Positions 7,019 through 17,374 of a stretch of DNA of 36,088 nucleotides are shown here, in pieces. The notes beneath the pieces are model-generated. The model worked only from the letters and a program-made list of their open reading frames with translations. It did no database searches and was not told the origin of the DNA. Position 1 is the first letter of the stretch. Every line of letters starts with the position of its first letter. The translations under genes were made by a program, and so were the position numbers. Origin of the DNA: Rhodothermales bacterium (GTDB taxonomy: Bacteria > Bacteroidota > Rhodothermia > Rhodothermales > Bin80); the NCBI GenBank assembly GCA_012271205.1, contig JAAXGT010000128.1:1-36088 (forward strand). The letters run 5' to 3'.

Positions 7019-9600
7019 CAGGTCTTTCGCCTGCGGCGGCCACGCGCTCGGGAAGGCGTTTTGGCGGCTTTGGCCGCAAGAAGCACCAGGGCTTCGTCCA
7101 GCGTGACGGCTTCTGGTGCCCTCCCTTTGGGGATCGAGGCGTTGTTTTTGCCGTGCTTCACGTATGGCCCGTAGCGTCCCTCATATAACCCTACAGGCTG
7201 CCCGTCCGGGGCATTGCCGAGTTCGCGCAGCAGACCGCGGGGTCCTTTTTTTTGAGCCAGTAGATCTAATGCCCTGGAAAGCTGTATAGTCAAAACGTCG
7301 TCCTCCTTGGCCAACGATGCGAACGTAGCATCATGCTTTACAAAGGGCCCGTATCGACCTGTCCCCGCCGTGACTGATTTGCCCGTCTCCGGATGCGCCC
7401 CCAGCTGGCGCGGGAGGCTCAGCAGTTGCAGCGCCAGCTCCAGTGTAACCTCGCCGGGCTGCATATCCTTAAGTAGTGACGTACGTCGGGGCTTTTCTTT
7501 TGAAGTCTTGGGTACCGCCAATTCCACGTACGGCCCGTAACGCCCGCTTCTCAACATCACAGACCGCCCCGTTTGTGGATCCTGGCCCAAAGTATTGACC
7601 TGTACTCTGGGAGTCATTAGCAGGGCCAACAGCAGCTCTTCAGTCGCATCCGCCGGCAAGAGTCTGTCCGGCAGTGCTGCCTTTTTTGTTTCGCCCCCCA
7701 CTTCGGCTTCCACGTATGGACCATACCGCCCTACTCGCACCACACAGCAACCCCATTTGGGAAAGGAGATTTTGGATATCTCGCGCGGATCCAACACCGC
7801 CAAAGCCTCTTCCACGCGCGCCTGTAATCCGGACTTCCCTTGATGAAAGCCGAGCAAGAACGCTTCGGACTGGCACTCTCCGGCGGCAATGTCATCCAGC
7901 ACCTGTTCCATGTCCGCCGTGAATCCGTAATCCACCAGGCGTTTAAACCGGTCCTCCAGCAGGTTGTTGATCGCAAACGCCGTGAACGTCGGCGCGAGCA
8001 TGTTGCTGGTGCTAACCGCTGAGCGGCGGCTCTTGATAGTACCAATGATGGAAGCATAGGTGCTCGGGCGTCCAATACCCTCCTGCTCCAGTTTCCGGAT
8101 CAGTGCCGCTTCAGTGTAGCGGGCAGGGGCTTTAGTTTCGTGTCCCTTTGCAGAAACATCATCGCACCGCAGGGGCTGCTCTGCGCGCAACTCCGGCAGT
8201 GGTTTTTCGGCGCTCTCGAGTGCAGCTTCCGGGTCGTCGCTGCCTTCCACGTAGGCCAGCAGGAAGCCTTCAAACAAAATAAGGCGGCCCGTGGCTCGAA
8301 AACGCGCGGTCTCACCTTCAGGCAGGGTGGCACGAACCACAGCGGTCGTGTGACGGATTTGTGCAGCAGCCATTTGCGTGGCCATAGTCCGTTTCCATAC
8401 AAGGTCGTACAGGCGCGCCTCATCTCCAGTTAGCCCATGCTCCCTAGCAGACTTCATCTCCACGCCTGCGGGTCGAATGGCCTCATGCGCTTCCTGCGCG
8501 TTGGCTACCTTGCTCTTGTATTGGCGTACGCTCCCGCTCAAGAAGCTTGCCCCGTAGCGTGCTTGTACAGCGCGACGGCTGGCCTCAATCGCCTCATGAG
8601 ACAAGTGTACCGAGTCGGTACGCATGTAAGTGATGTAACCTTCCTCATACAGGCGCTGCGCCACCTGCATCGTTTTCTTGGCGCCCCATCTGAACTTGCG
8701 GCTGGCCTCCTGTTGCAGGGACGAGGTGATAAAGGGGGGAGCGGGTGACTTCATGCGCTCGTTCGATTCAACACTTTCCACCATCCAGCCTGCCAGGGGG
8801 AGCTCTTTCTCCAGAACGCGCGCTTGCTCCTCGCTCATAAGCAACACGCGATTTTTCTCACGCACGGCAGGCTTCAGCCGTCCAGTATTGTCATCAAAAT
8901 CGCGGCCGGTGGCCAGCCGCTGCGCGTTCAGATGAGTCATCGTCGCCTTGAAGGACCCGGAGCTTGCAGCCAGCAGCACGGCCACATCCCAATATGAAGC
9001 CGGTACAAACGCAAGCCGCTCTTTTTCACGCTCAACGAGCAATCGCACAGCCACGCTTTGCACACGACCAGCACTCAAACGGGGGGCGATCTTCTTCCAT
9101 AGTACAGGCGAAATCTCGTAGCCCACCAACCGGTCCAGAATCCGGCGGGCCTCCTGCGCATCCACGAGATTCTGGTCAATGTTTCGGGTCGATTCAAGCG
9201 CTGCCTGTATAGCGGGTTGGGTGATTTCGTGAAACACCATGCGGCGTACAGGCACTGTGGGCTTTAGAACTTCAAGCAAGTGCCATCCTATGGCTTCACC
9301 TTCACGGTCTTCGTCCGTAGCAATCAATAATTCATCCGCACCCGACAAGGCTTTCCGCAACTCCGAGACCACTTTTCTCTTGTCCGGCGGGATAACGTAC
9401 ACAGGCCTGATGCCCCCTTCCATACACACACCGAGGTTCGCCCACTTTTCTTTTTTGAACTCCGCCGGTATCTCCTTCGCCGAATTGGGTAGATCCCGTA
9501 CGTGCCCCATACTGGCTTTGACCGTGTATTCGCTCTTGGGCAGATACCGCGCAATTGTCCTAGCTTTCGTTGGAGACTCTACAATGACCAGTCGCTTCAT
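7018..9600 (-). CDS. topA: DNA topoisomerase I (type IA)
   Basis: This enzyme relaxes negatively supercoiled DNA through a covalent 5'-phosphotyrosine bond. The toprim domain opens RLVIVESPTKARTI and holds DEDREGEAIGWH (residues 97-107) for Mg2+. The catalytic Tyr is Tyr325 in GYITYMRTDS. The gate region continues to EGIGRPSTYASII. The C-terminus lacks the zinc fingers of the E. coli enzyme. It instead carries four repeats centred on RYGPYV or RYGPFV and a basic tail (SRARGRRRRKT), as in other non-proteobacterial TopA proteins. I chose the ATG at 9600 (MKRLVIVES) because the toprim strand begins there. A longer frame to 9669 adds 23 unconserved residues. It gives an 860-residue protein followed by alr. 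Confidence 0.96.
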   Translation of the reverse strand: MKRLVIVESPTKARTIARYLPKSEYTVKASMGHVRDLPNSAKEIPAEFKKEKWANLGVCMEGGIRPVYVIPPDKRKVVSELRKALSGADELLIATDEDREGEAIGWHLLEVLKPTVPVRRMVFHEITQPAIQAALESTRNIDQNLVDAQEARRILDRLVGYEISPVLWKKIAPRLSAGRVQSVAVRLLVEREKERLAFVPASYWDVAVLLAASSGSFKATMTHLNAQRLATGRDFDDNTGRLKPAVREKNRVLLMSEEQARVLEKELPLAGWMVESVESNERMKSPAPPFITSSLQQEASRKFRWGAKKTMQVAQRLYEEGYITYMRTDSVHLSHEAIEASRRAVQARYGASFLSGSVRQYKSKVANAQEAHEAIRPAGVEMKSAREHGLTGDEARLYDLVWKRTMATQMAAAQIRHTTAVVRATLPEGETARFRATGRLILFEGFLLAYVEGSDDPEAALESAEKPLPELRAEQPLRCDDVSAKGHETKAPARYTEAALIRKLEQEGIGRPSTYASIIGTIKSRRSAVSTSNMLAPTFTAFAINNLLEDRFKRLVDYGFTADMEQVLDDIAAGECQSEAFLLGFHQGKSGLQARVEEALAVLDPREISKISFPKWGCCVVRVGRYGPYVEAEVGGETKKAALPDRLLPADATEELLLALLMTPRVQVNTLGQDPQTGRSVMLRSGRYGPYVELAVPKTSKEKPRRTSLLKDMQPGEVTLELALQLLSLPRQLGAHPETGKSVTAGTGRYGPFVKHDATFASLAKEDDVLTIQLSRALDLLAQKKGPRGLLRELGNAPDGQPVGLYEGRYGPYVKHGKNNASIPKGRAPEAVTLDEALVLLAAKAAKTPSRARGRRRRKT

Positions 9601-9926
9601 ATCCACAAGTTTGACAGGCGATACGTGGGTGGCGCGTCTCACGCCTTTTGCCCAAGTCCGTTCCACCACACAGCATGCCGCGTCCCCTCCAGCATGGACC
9701 CTTCATGTGCATTCCAATCCCAGCGGGTGAAATTCGTGGTGTCCATGCCGTCCGTAACATTATTCTTGGATAAACGACTTTATGGCTATCGTCCGACATT
9801 TGGATTGCTCGCCGCCAGCTCCAAGGCACCACTCAAAAGGGCGGGATTGGAATGGTGATCCCGTGAGGATGCCAGAAAGTTTGGCGGAGTAAGAAATAGC
9901 CGGGAGCTACGCGATTCCCACCGTCT

Positions 9927-10312
9927 TTATATACAAAATCGTATTTCGAGAACGAATCCACCAAAGGCCCGAGAAAAACGTGACCCGTCGCTTGCCACTT
10001 CTCTTAGCAAAGTGCTAAGTCCACGCTCCGCCGCATTGGCATCACAACTCTCGCCGCGCACTATCAGGTGACGTGCAATGATAGGGTCAGGAAGAGCACC
10101 AAGGTCCAGATCTGCCACAGGATCGGGTGATCCGAGTCGGAGCTCAAATCCCACGGTCGACAACGATTCCACAGGTAGCCTCTGCGCGCAGGCCAGCAAA
10201 CGGCACTGGCCCGCTCCAGCAACCAAGCGCGCGGGATCCGTGGAAAGAGCATCCCGAGAACTTCCGCGAGAGTAGTAATAGGTCCCGCTAGGATTGGAGA
10301 GCTCTTGACCAT
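9927..10312 (-). pseudogene. Probable degraded gene of unknown family
   Basis: An ATG at 10312 opens MVKSSPILAGPITTLAEVL. The better coding frame then appears after a shift, as ARLVAGAG, then SLSTVGFELRLGSPDPVADL, DLGALPDPIIARHLIVRG and NAAERGLSTLLREVAS, ending at 9927. The composition of the second part is convincingly protein-like over about 95 residues, yet no start or family is recognised. It lies between topA (same strand, more than 300 bases downstream) and an isolated IS630-like end 18 bases upstream of its ATG. It may be a decayed gene or a short intact one whose start I have misjudged. Confidence 0.35.
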
Positions 10313-10329
10313 CACAGCACGTTGGTTGC

Positions 10330-10342
10330 TAGTGTAGTGTCC
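10330..10342 (+). repeat. Isolated IS630-type left end beside TA
   Basis: TA followed by GTGTAGTGTCC (10332-10342) is the exact reverse complement of the repeat at 306-318. The next 16 bases also match the inner side of the other end at about 10 positions, as expected for imperfect terminal repeats. No transposase remnant and no second end is visible between here and the ppdK start at 10565. Confidence 0.6.
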
Positions 10343-10564
10343 CCAAGAAAATCATGATCAGAGCTCCTCTTGGAATTCCCAAGGCAGAGGCAAAAACATC
10401 CAGCAGTGCAGGGCAACTACAAATGCTGTGCCAACAGACATGTTCATATGCGGCACAGATTCGCATATTCATACAAATTGCAATTCACAGCGGATTAAAT
10501 TTTGCCTTTTCAGAACACGCACACCGTAGTGCAAATCTTCTATTAAACTCGAACCCCCGCTTCA

Positions 10565-13201
10565 ATGTCCACTCAGTACGTGTACCGCTTCGGCAATGGT
10601 GCGACGGAAGGAAGAAAGGAAATGAGAACCCTTTTGGGCGGCAAAGGGGCCAACCTGGCCGAAATGAGCGCCATAGGCCTGCCCGTGCCCCCAGGATTTA
10701 CTGTAACCACCGAGGCGTGCCAATACTACAGCACGCATGACCACCAATGGCCGGAGGGACTGGAGTCGCAAGTGCATAGCGGACTTGATCACATTGAAAA
10801 TGCGCTGGGTCGCAAACTGGGTGATCCCCACCGTCCACTCCTGGTGTCGGTGCGGAGCGGAGCCGCCCAGTCCATGCCCGGCATGATGGATACCGTGCTC
10901 AATCTTGGGCTAAACGACGAAGTCGTCGAGGGGCTGGCGCGTGAATCCGGAAATACCCGCTTTGCTTATGACGCCTACCGGCGCTTCATCGACATGTTCG
11001 GCGGCGTGGTCATGGGCGTGCATCATGATCACTTTGAGAAAGCGCTGCACGACATGAAGGTGAGCAAAGGTTTCACCGATGATTTGCAACTGGATGCGGA
11101 CGACTTGAAGCAATTGGTGCAAGAGTTCAAGGCAATCTATGAAGACAAGACCGGACATCCGTTCCCCACGGATCCGCAGTTGCAACTTCGGCATTCTATC
11201 AACGCAGTCTTCGGCTCCTGGGACAGTGAACGCGCCCTCAAATACCGCAGGATCAACCAGATCACAGGTCTGCTGGGCACAGCTGTAAATGTGCAGGCCA
11301 TGGTGTATGGGAACATGGGCAGCACCAGTGGCACCGGCGTATGCTTCACCCGCAACCCGTCTACTGGCGAGCGCGAACTCTACGGCGAATATTTGACCAA
11401 CGCCCAAGGTGAGGATGTGGTCGCTGGCATTCGCACACCCAAACCAATCGCGGAAATGGCCGCGGAATTCCCCGAGTCTCACACGGAACTGGTTCAGCTA
11501 ACCTCCGAACTTGAGCGCCACTACCGCAATATGCAAGACATCGAGTTCACCATTCAGGACGGGAAGTTGTACATCCTGCAGACGCGCAACGGCAAACGTA
11601 CCGGTCGCGCGGCACTCCGGTGTGCCGTGGACTTCGTTCACGAAGGGCTTACCGATGAGGTTGCAGCGGTTCGGGATCTGGTGGAACCCGGCCACCTGGA
11701 TCAACTGCTCCATCCCGGCTTCAAGGATGAATCCGCCTATAAGGACAAGGTACTGGCTTCCGGGTTGCCGGCCTCGCCTGGAGCTGCGGTGGGTCAAGTT
11801 GTTTTCACGGCCGATGAGGCGGAATCATGGGCGCTCGACGGCAAGAAGATCATCCTCGTACGCATTGAAACGAGCCCGGAAGATGTGGGCGGCATGGACG
11901 CGGCACAGGGCATTTTGACATCACGGGGCGGTATGACCAGCCACGCGGCGGTCGTGGCCCGGGGCTGGGGCAAACCTTGTGTAGCAGGCTGCGGCGATGT
12001 AGCAATTGATTACAAGACCAAGACCTTCCATGCCAACGGCACGACTGTAAGTGAAGGCGATTGGATCAGCATCAACGGCTCCTCCGGCGAAGTCATTTTG
12101 GGCCAGCAGGAACTGGTTGCCGCACAGCTTAGTGACGACTTTGCCACGTTTATGGAATGGACCGACCAAGTCCGCTCAATAGGCGTGCGTACCAACGCGG
12201 ACACTCCCGAAGATGCGGCAAAGGCCGTGGAATTCGGTGCCGAGGGTATAGGACTCTGCCGCACAGAACATATGTTCTTCGAGGGTGATCGCATTCAGGC
12301 CGTGCGCGAAATGATCCTTGCCCCTACGGAAGAAGCCCGCACGGCCGCACTGGCCAAACTCTTGCCATACCAGCGAGAAGACTTCCGAGGGATATTCAAG
12401 GCAATGGACGGCAAGCCGGTTACGATCCGGTTGCTGGATCCGCCCCTGCATGAATTCTTGCCGCATGATGAGACAGGCAAGCGCGACATGGCCGAGCACA
12501 TGGCTGTCGATGTCAGTGAAGTCAAGAAAAAAGTCGCGGAGTTGGCTGAATTCAACCCGATGCTGGGGCATCGTGGCTGCCGACTGGGCGTAACCTATCC
12601 GGAAATTACAGCCATGCAAACTCGGGCCATTCTGGAAGCCGCCCTTCGATGCCAGACCGAAGGCGTGGAAGCTATCCCGGAAATCATGGTGCCACTGATC
12701 GGCACGGTCGAAGAGTTTGTCAACCAGAAGCAAATCATCCACGACACCGCAGAACAGGTCTTTGCCGAGACCGGAAACCGCGTCGAGTATCTGGTAGGTA
12801 CGATGATCGAAGTACCGCGCGCGGCGCTGACCGCAGACGAAGTGGCCAAGGAGGCGGACTTTTTCTCCTTTGGTACCAACGACTTAACACAAATGTGTTT
12901 CGGGTACAGTCGCGATGACGCGGGCAAGTTCCTGCCAGCGTACGTGGAGCACAGGATCCTAGAGAACGACCCGTTTCAGATCTTGGATCAACGCGGTGTA
13001 GGCCAGCTTGTGCGCATGGGCACAGAACGCGGTCGTGGCAGCAACGCAAATCTCAAGGTCGGCATTTGCGGTGAGCATGGCGGTGATCCATCTTCGGTGG
13101 CCTTCTGCTACAGGCTGGGCATGGATTACGTCTCCTGTTCCCCCTTTCGCGTGCCGATTGCCCGACTGGCTGCGGCGCAGGCTCACTTAGCTGCACAGTA
13201 G
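10565..13201 (+). CDS. ppdK: Pyruvate, phosphate dikinase
   Basis: This enzyme interconverts pyruvate, ATP and Pi with phosphoenolpyruvate, AMP and PPi, linking glycolysis and gluconeogenesis. At 878 residues it is full length. The ATP-grasp domain starts with the glycine-rich [20 protein letters not shown]. The phosphohistidine domain has the swinging His460 in [18 protein letters not shown]. The PEP-binding TIM barrel ends with the catalytic Cys835 in [12 protein letters not shown] and the signature [16 protein letters not shown]. About 240 bases upstream are free of genes and must hold the promoter. The next gene starts nine bases after the stop, so transcription probably continues. All catalytic residues are present. 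Confidence 0.97.
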   Translation: MSTQYVYRFGNGATEGRKEMRTLLGGKGANLAEMSAIGLPVPPGFTVTTEACQYYSTHDHQWPEGLESQVHSGLDHIENALGRKLGDPHRPLLVSVRSGAAQSMPGMMDTVLNLGLNDEVVEGLARESGNTRFAYDAYRRFIDMFGGVVMGVHHDHFEKALHDMKVSKGFTDDLQLDADDLKQLVQEFKAIYEDKTGHPFPTDPQLQLRHSINAVFGSWDSERALKYRRINQITGLLGTAVNVQAMVYGNMGSTSGTGVCFTRNPSTGERELYGEYLTNAQGEDVVAGIRTPKPIAEMAAEFPESHTELVQLTSELERHYRNMQDIEFTIQDGKLYILQTRNGKRTGRAALRCAVDFVHEGLTDEVAAVRDLVEPGHLDQLLHPGFKDESAYKDKVLASGLPASPGAAVGQVVFTADEAESWALDGKKIILVRIETSPEDVGGMDAAQGILTSRGGMTSHAAVVARGWGKPCVAGCGDVAIDYKTKTFHANGTTVSEGDWISINGSSGEVILGQQELVAAQLSDDFATFMEWTDQVRSIGVRTNADTPEDAAKAVEFGAEGIGLCRTEHMFFEGDRIQAVREMILAPTEEARTAALAKLLPYQREDFRGIFKAMDGKPVTIRLLDPPLHEFLPHDETGKRDMAEHMAVDVSEVKKKVAELAEFNPMLGHRGCRLGVTYPEITAMQTRAILEAALRCQTEGVEAIPEIMVPLIGTVEEFVNQKQIIHDTAEQVFAETGNRVEYLVGTMIEVPRAALTADEVAKEADFFSFGTNDLTQMCFGYSRDDAGKFLPAYVEHRILENDPFQILDQRGVGQLVRMGTERGRGSNANLKVGICGEHGGDPSSVAFCYRLGMDYVSCSPFRVPIARLAAAQAHLAAQ

Positions 13202-13210
13202 GTTTGTGCA

Positions 13211-14884
13211 GTGAGCTGGCTAATCGGATTCGCCGGCCACGCGCGCGGAGCAGATCTAGCCCGAGTGCATGACGTGCCACTGTACGGCGTAGCGGAGTCC
13301 GGGATTTACGCCCAGTCGGGCGGATTAGGCCTCACATGTGCCGGCGGGGCACTGCCGCATGGCGGATCGTTTTTGGTAACGGGATTGGCCGCTGCGAATG
13401 GGGCCATACTTACGCGTGACGAGTGGACTGAGCGGCTTAACGCGCCGGAGCCGCGCTTACAGGATTTGGATGGCCATTTCGTGGTGTTCCGGTGGCGTGC
13501 AGGCCGGGCCGAGCTTTTCACTGATCCGCTCGGCGTGCGTACGGTACACCTTATGGCGTGGCCTGGTGGCACGTTCTTTTGCACACGGCTGGACTGGCTG
13601 GCGCAGATAGCCGGCGGCCTTGATATTGATTTCGCCACATTTGGAGCACACTGGCTTCTGGCCAATCAGCTTACCACATCGAGCCAGATCAAAGGCGTCG
13701 TCCGTTTGGGTCCTGGGGGGCGTGCCGTAATGGTGGGGGAGCGACTCCAAGTGAGGGAGAATCCTTGGAACTGTGATATCGGCGCTGCTGATCCTGACGG
13801 CCATGCCTTTACCCATGCGCTTACGACGGCGCTTCGCCGGCGGGGGCCACTGCAATGGAGTCTGGGTTTGTCCGGTGGCCTAGATTCGCGCTTGCTTTTG
13901 GCACTGCACAAACCTGCTGCCGCACACGTCTGGGGACCGCCAGACCATCCAGATGTCTGGATTTCACGGCGAATCGGGACCCGTGAGGGGCTGCGCCATG
14001 ATTACTTTATGACCCGTGTCCCGGATATGGATGAGTGCCTCGCGCGCCTCCGCACGCGGGTCGCATTTACGCAAGTAATCGCCCCGGCCTCTTCCGTGTT
14101 GAGTCTCGTCCACTATGACCGTTTGCATGCCATGGGCTTGGGGGTCGTGGACGGGGGCTTTGGCGAAGTGGCTCGCAGACAATTCATGAATCGGTTGCTT
14201 GCACGCCGCTCTTTTCAGAGGCCTCCGGCCATAATAATGCCACATCTGTCTGTCAATCGTACAAACATGTTTAAGCCTGAACTCGCGACCATCATGCGGA
14301 CAGGCACGCTTGAGCAGATTGAAGCGCAGTGGAAGGCACTTCCACACGAGATCGACCCTGAAAATGCCATCGACCTTTTGGGCATACGCTCGCGGCTGCC
14401 GAATTTCTTCGGGCTTGAGCAGAATTATCTGGACAGTGAGGCGGCATGTTATATGCCATTTGCACAGCCTTCGGTATTGCGGACGCTGTTTCAGGTGCCG
14501 CTACGGTTGCGCCGCAATGGAAAGCTGTTCCGGCAACTGATAAAGCAGCATCGCAAGTCTCTCGCGCTGTATCCGCTGGTCAAGGGAACCGTTACGTACC
14601 CATACCGATTGGGCACATATAGTGCTCAGACCTTATCAAGCCTCAAGAAACGTTTTCGGCGCGTGTATGAAGATCCCAGACCACACCGATTTCTTCATAC
14701 GCTAAAGCCGTACATCTTGGACCTCATCGGAAGTGCGGACGTGCAGAACTATACCCCCTACGCCCGTGAATCCGTGCGGAGGTCGGCGGAAGCGTACTAC
14801 GAAGGTGATGGGCGCCAAGCTTCCAGACTAGACTGGTGGCTGACGTTTGAGGTGTGGCGCCAGCTGCTGCGCGGCAAACCTTGA
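13211..14884 (+). CDS. Asparagine-synthase-like protein lacking the amidotransferase cysteine
   Basis: A 557-residue two-domain protein. The N-terminal part (about 1-190) resembles the class II glutamine amidotransferase fold, including DGHFVVFRWRAGRAELFTDP then LGVRTVHLM. It begins MSWLIGFAG, without the Cys2 nucleophile that true glutamine-dependent enzymes expose after Met removal. The C-terminal ATP pyrophosphatase domain has the PP-loop SGGLDS at residues 221-226. It should adenylate a carboxylate and join it to an amine, but probably uses ammonia or a substrate amine instead of glutamine. The GTG start is nine bases after ppdK and is the only start that fits. The convergent neighbour is a transglutaminase-like gene. 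Roles in surface polysaccharide modification or amide/lactam formation are both possible; the substrate is unknown. Confidence 0.8.
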   Translation: MSWLIGFAGHARGADLARVHDVPLYGVAESGIYAQSGGLGLTCAGGALPHGGSFLVTGLAAANGAILTRDEWTERLNAPEPRLQDLDGHFVVFRWRAGRAELFTDPLGVRTVHLMAWPGGTFFCTRLDWLAQIAGGLDIDFATFGAHWLLANQLTTSSQIKGVVRLGPGGRAVMVGERLQVRENPWNCDIGAADPDGHAFTHALTTALRRRGPLQWSLGLSGGLDSRLLLALHKPAAAHVWGPPDHPDVWISRRIGTREGLRHDYFMTRVPDMDECLARLRTRVAFTQVIAPASSVLSLVHYDRLHAMGLGVVDGGFGEVARRQFMNRLLARRSFQRPPAIIMPHLSVNRTNMFKPELATIMRTGTLEQIEAQWKALPHEIDPENAIDLLGIRSRLPNFFGLEQNYLDSEAACYMPFAQPSVLRTLFQVPLRLRRNGKLFRQLIKQHRKSLALYPLVKGTVTYPYRLGTYSAQTLSSLKKRFRRVYEDPRPHRFLHTLKPYILDLIGSADVQNYTPYARESVRRSAEAYYEGDGRQASRLDWWLTFEVWRQLLRGKP

Positions 14885-14895
14885 ATTCGCCGCGT

Positions 14896-15480
14896 TCATA
14901 CGGCGCGCCGATGCAGATAGCCGCCATACACGTATTGCGTGAGCTCTGCATCTATGGAGACTTCCGGGACATATACGGCTGCAACTTCGTCCAGCGGAAC
15001 AATCATTACGGCCTCGGCGCGAAGTACTGGATCAAAAAGATACGTTTGATCCCCTTCACGTATCAGCACCCAAGCGTGGCCACGATGTGCACCCTCATGC
15101 TGCACGTAACCCGCCACAAATTCCGCATCATAGCCCAAGCGAGCTAGTTTGCGCCAGGCCCAGAGAGCAAAGTCCTCGCAGTCGCCTTGTCGTAGAGCTT
15201 CAAAGACGCAGGGATGTTGCCAGTAGTCCGCTTCCAAAAAAAGCTCACTATCGCGTGTATATGTGCACGCCGCAAGCCACTTCACAATCTGATCAAGAGA
15301 GTTCACCTCGACAGAACTTTCTCCGTGGAGGTACCATGAGAACTCGTGCCGGGCACCTTTGCCGTAAGCACGCAGGGGTACATTTTGGGGGTAGCGTTTC
15401 CACCGGTCCTGGACCGGTAGCAGACGCATCATGAGTCGCAGGAACGCAGACAGGATCCTGTACCGTTGGGGTGAAGCCAT
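14896..15480 (-). CDS. Transglutaminase-like cysteine protein
   Basis: A protein of about 194 residues with a transglutaminase-core (papain-like) fold. The Cys lies in RQGDCEDFALWAWRKL, the His in RGHAWVLI and the Asp in YLFDPV, in the spacing expected for a Cys-His-Asp triad. Such proteins act as peptidases, amidases or acyl transferases. No signal peptide is evident, though the start has a weakly hydrophobic stretch (RILSAFLRLMMRLLP). I use the ATG at 15480; a GTG at 15537 would add 19 residues. Its stop is 11 bases from the stop of the asparagine-synthase-like gene, in convergent orientation. The 240 bases upstream of the GTG hold no recognisable gene. The catalytic motif is clear, the substrate is not. 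Confidence 0.75.
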   Translation of the reverse strand: MASPQRYRILSAFLRLMMRLLPVQDRWKRYPQNVPLRAYGKGARHEFSWYLHGESSVEVNSLDQIVKWLAACTYTRDSELFLEADYWQHPCVFEALRQGDCEDFALWAWRKLARLGYDAEFVAGYVQHEGAHRGHAWVLIREGDQTYLFDPVLRAEAVMIVPLDEVAAVYVPEVSIDAELTQYVYGGYLHRRAV

Positions 15481-15776
15481 AGTGACGCGACGAATGGCAG
15501 CAGACCTCTTATTCCAGCCGGACCATTCGGTTCGCACTCGCTCATGCGATTACTCGACCGTGATTGCATAACACCCCCTGAACCTTCAGCACTTGTGGCA
15601 GTCCTCGGTGAAAACCTCGATGCTTGACAGTTCTGCCCTGAAGATGATGCAGGATAAGCTCTTCGGGCAGGATCCAAGTGTCTGCCCACTGCACTTGGCG
15701 AGTGCTGTGCAGCAGTAGTGAGGACGGCAAGAAACTGCTGATGAAACCTGTAGCTGCAGCCAGCGGCAACCCCAGC

Positions 15777-16031
15777 CTACTCTCTTTCCTTCTGGTGGAA
15801 TGTTTCGGGTGGAACTTGCACCGGAGCATTAAGCGCGTGCGTTACCGATTCTTGCAGAGGTGCGATGGAGCGATCCACTGCACGCTCTATCATGGATTCG
15901 AGCTCGCCTTTTGTCAACAGGTTGTCGTGGGGCGCGCGGGTCAACCGGCGGTGTTCCAGGATCGTATTGGTCATTCCAACCACAGAGAATGCAATAATCG
16001 CAACTAACCCAAGCACCACAATTGGCCACAT
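15777..16031 (-). CDS. Small single-span membrane protein
   Basis: An 84-residue protein with an N-terminal transmembrane helix (MWPIVVLGLVAIIAFSVVGM). An acidic helical cytoplasmic or periplasmic part follows (LLTKGELESMIERAVDRSIA), then a tail rich in Pro and Glu ending HQKERE. It is encoded 16 bases after the acyl-CoA dehydrogenase stop on the same strand, so it is probably co-transcribed. The architecture resembles small scaffold-like membrane proteins with one helix plus an amphipathic helix, but I recognise no family and give no function. Confidence 0.6.
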   Translation of the reverse strand: MWPIVVLGLVAIIAFSVVGMTNTILEHRRLTRAPHDNLLTKGELESMIERAVDRSIAPLQESVTHALNAPVQVPPETFHQKERE

Positions 16032-16047
16032 AGCGTGAGATCGAAGC

Positions 16048-17259
16048 TTACGCCGCGTTTCCGCGCGGAATGAATGACTGAATGCCGGTAATGGCGCGAC
16101 CCAGAATTAAGCCATGGATGTCGTACGTCCCCTCGTACGTGTTTACGCTTTCGAGGTTTACCATATGGTGAATTACGCGAAATTCCCCGCTGATGCCGTT
16201 TCCGCCCAGCATATCCCGGGCTGTTCGCGCAACGCCCAGCGCCGCGAAGCAGTTGTTGCGCTTGGCCAGTGACACCATCTCAGGCTTGGCCAAACCCTCG
16301 TCCATCAATTGTCCCAGCCGCCAGGCCAACAATTGCATTTGGGTGATGCTCGTGACCATATCCGCCAGTTTGTTTTGCACAAGTTGCATCGCACCCAAAG
16401 GATGGCCAAACTGGTACCGCTCCATAACGTATTGTCGCGCCCTATGGTAACAGTTTTCCGCGGCGCCCAGTGCTCCCCAAACAATGCCGTACCGCGCGCT
16501 ATTCAGGCACGCAAACGGCCCGCGAAGTCCGCGCACATCCGGGAATGCCCGCTCCTCCGGCACAAACACATCCTGCAATACAATTTCACCTGTAAGCGAC
16601 CCTCGCAAGCTCATTTTGTGTCCTGTCTTGGGTGTCGACAGACCCTCGCTTCCGCGCTCCACCAGGAAGCCGCGGATTTCGCCCTCACTACCTGGCTGCA
16701 TCTTGGCCTTGGCCCAGACGACAGCCACATCCGCAATCGGAGAATTGGTGATCCACAACTTGGCACCGTTCAACACCCAGCCGCCCTCCACCGGCGTGGC
16801 GGTGGCTTCCATAGAGCCCGGATCAGATCCGTGATTCGGCTCGGTAAGCCCGAAGCAGCCAATGAGCTCGCCCGTCGCCAGCCGGGGTAGAAACGTGCGC
16901 CGCTGCTCCTCTGTCCCAAACTTCCAGATCGGCAGCATGACAAGCGACGTCTGAACCGACATGAATGAGCGGTACCCGGAATCCACGCGCTCCAGCTCAC
17001 GTGCAACTAACCCATACGATGTGTAACTGACGCCTGCGCCTCCATATTCCTCCGGTATAAAAGATCCCAATAAACCCAATCCTCCCATTTCCCGGGCGAT
17101 CTCAATATGAAAAACCTCGTCCTGATTGGCTTCGAGTGCCCGTGGCTCCAAGTGGGCCTGAGCATAGCGGCGAGCGGTATCCTGAACAAGTTTTTCTTCC
17201 TCTCCGAGCATGGATTCCATGAGGAAGAAGTCATCAATATTGAGTCGGGATGTGACCAT
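16048..17259 (-). CDS. gcdH: Acyl-CoA dehydrogenase, glutaryl-CoA dehydrogenase type
   Basis: A 403-residue FAD flavoenzyme. Glutaryl-CoA dehydrogenases oxidise and decarboxylate glutaryl-CoA to crotonyl-CoA in lysine and tryptophan breakdown. Family hallmarks are [18 protein letters not shown] in the middle domain (FAD and substrate contacts), [16 protein letters not shown], the [18 protein letters not shown] helix, and [20 protein letters not shown], which carries the catalytic Glu. The match to this subfamily rather than to short-chain dehydrogenases rests on CFGLTEP, YGIVWG and NTYEGT. The start ([11 protein letters not shown]) is divergent from the exported protein gene at 17375, leaving about 115 bp for both promoters. 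Substrate specificity is inferred from motifs only. Confidence 0.88.
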   Translation of the reverse strand: MVTSRLNIDDFFLMESMLGEEEKLVQDTARRYAQAHLEPRALEANQDEVFHIEIAREMGGLGLLGSFIPEEYGGAGVSYTSYGLVARELERVDSGYRSFMSVQTSLVMLPIWKFGTEEQRRTFLPRLATGELIGCFGLTEPNHGSDPGSMEATATPVEGGWVLNGAKLWITNSPIADVAVVWAKAKMQPGSEGEIRGFLVERGSEGLSTPKTGHKMSLRGSLTGEIVLQDVFVPEERAFPDVRGLRGPFACLNSARYGIVWGALGAAENCYHRARQYVMERYQFGHPLGAMQLVQNKLADMVTSITQMQLLAWRLGQLMDEGLAKPEMVSLAKRNNCFAALGVARTARDMLGGNGISGEFRVIHHMVNLESVNTYEGTYDIHGLILGRAITGIQSFIPRGNAA

Positions 17260-17374
17260 TAAATCGTTTGCAACCGGACCGTGGTACTTGCTATGGCATG
17301 CTGCTGTTCACGGCAACACTTTACAGGCGCGCGTGTTGGATGGCCTTACCCAGCGACGCAAGTCTCCAACCATA

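Noticed and set aside
10540-10565. A tRNA-like T-arm (reverse complement of CTCGAACCC) before ppdK
   Set aside because: No acceptor stem, anticodon arm or D-arm could be folded around it on either strand.
13211-15480. A lasso peptide cluster
   Set aside because: The genes are convergent, there is no RRE/B1 protein or precursor peptide, and the transglutaminase motif (GDCEDFA) is the general core type and not the typical B2 type.
15538-15776. A minus-strand open frame between the small membrane protein and the transglutaminase-like gene
   Set aside because: It has no ATG of its own outside the upstream gene and no recognisable family; the composition is not convincing.
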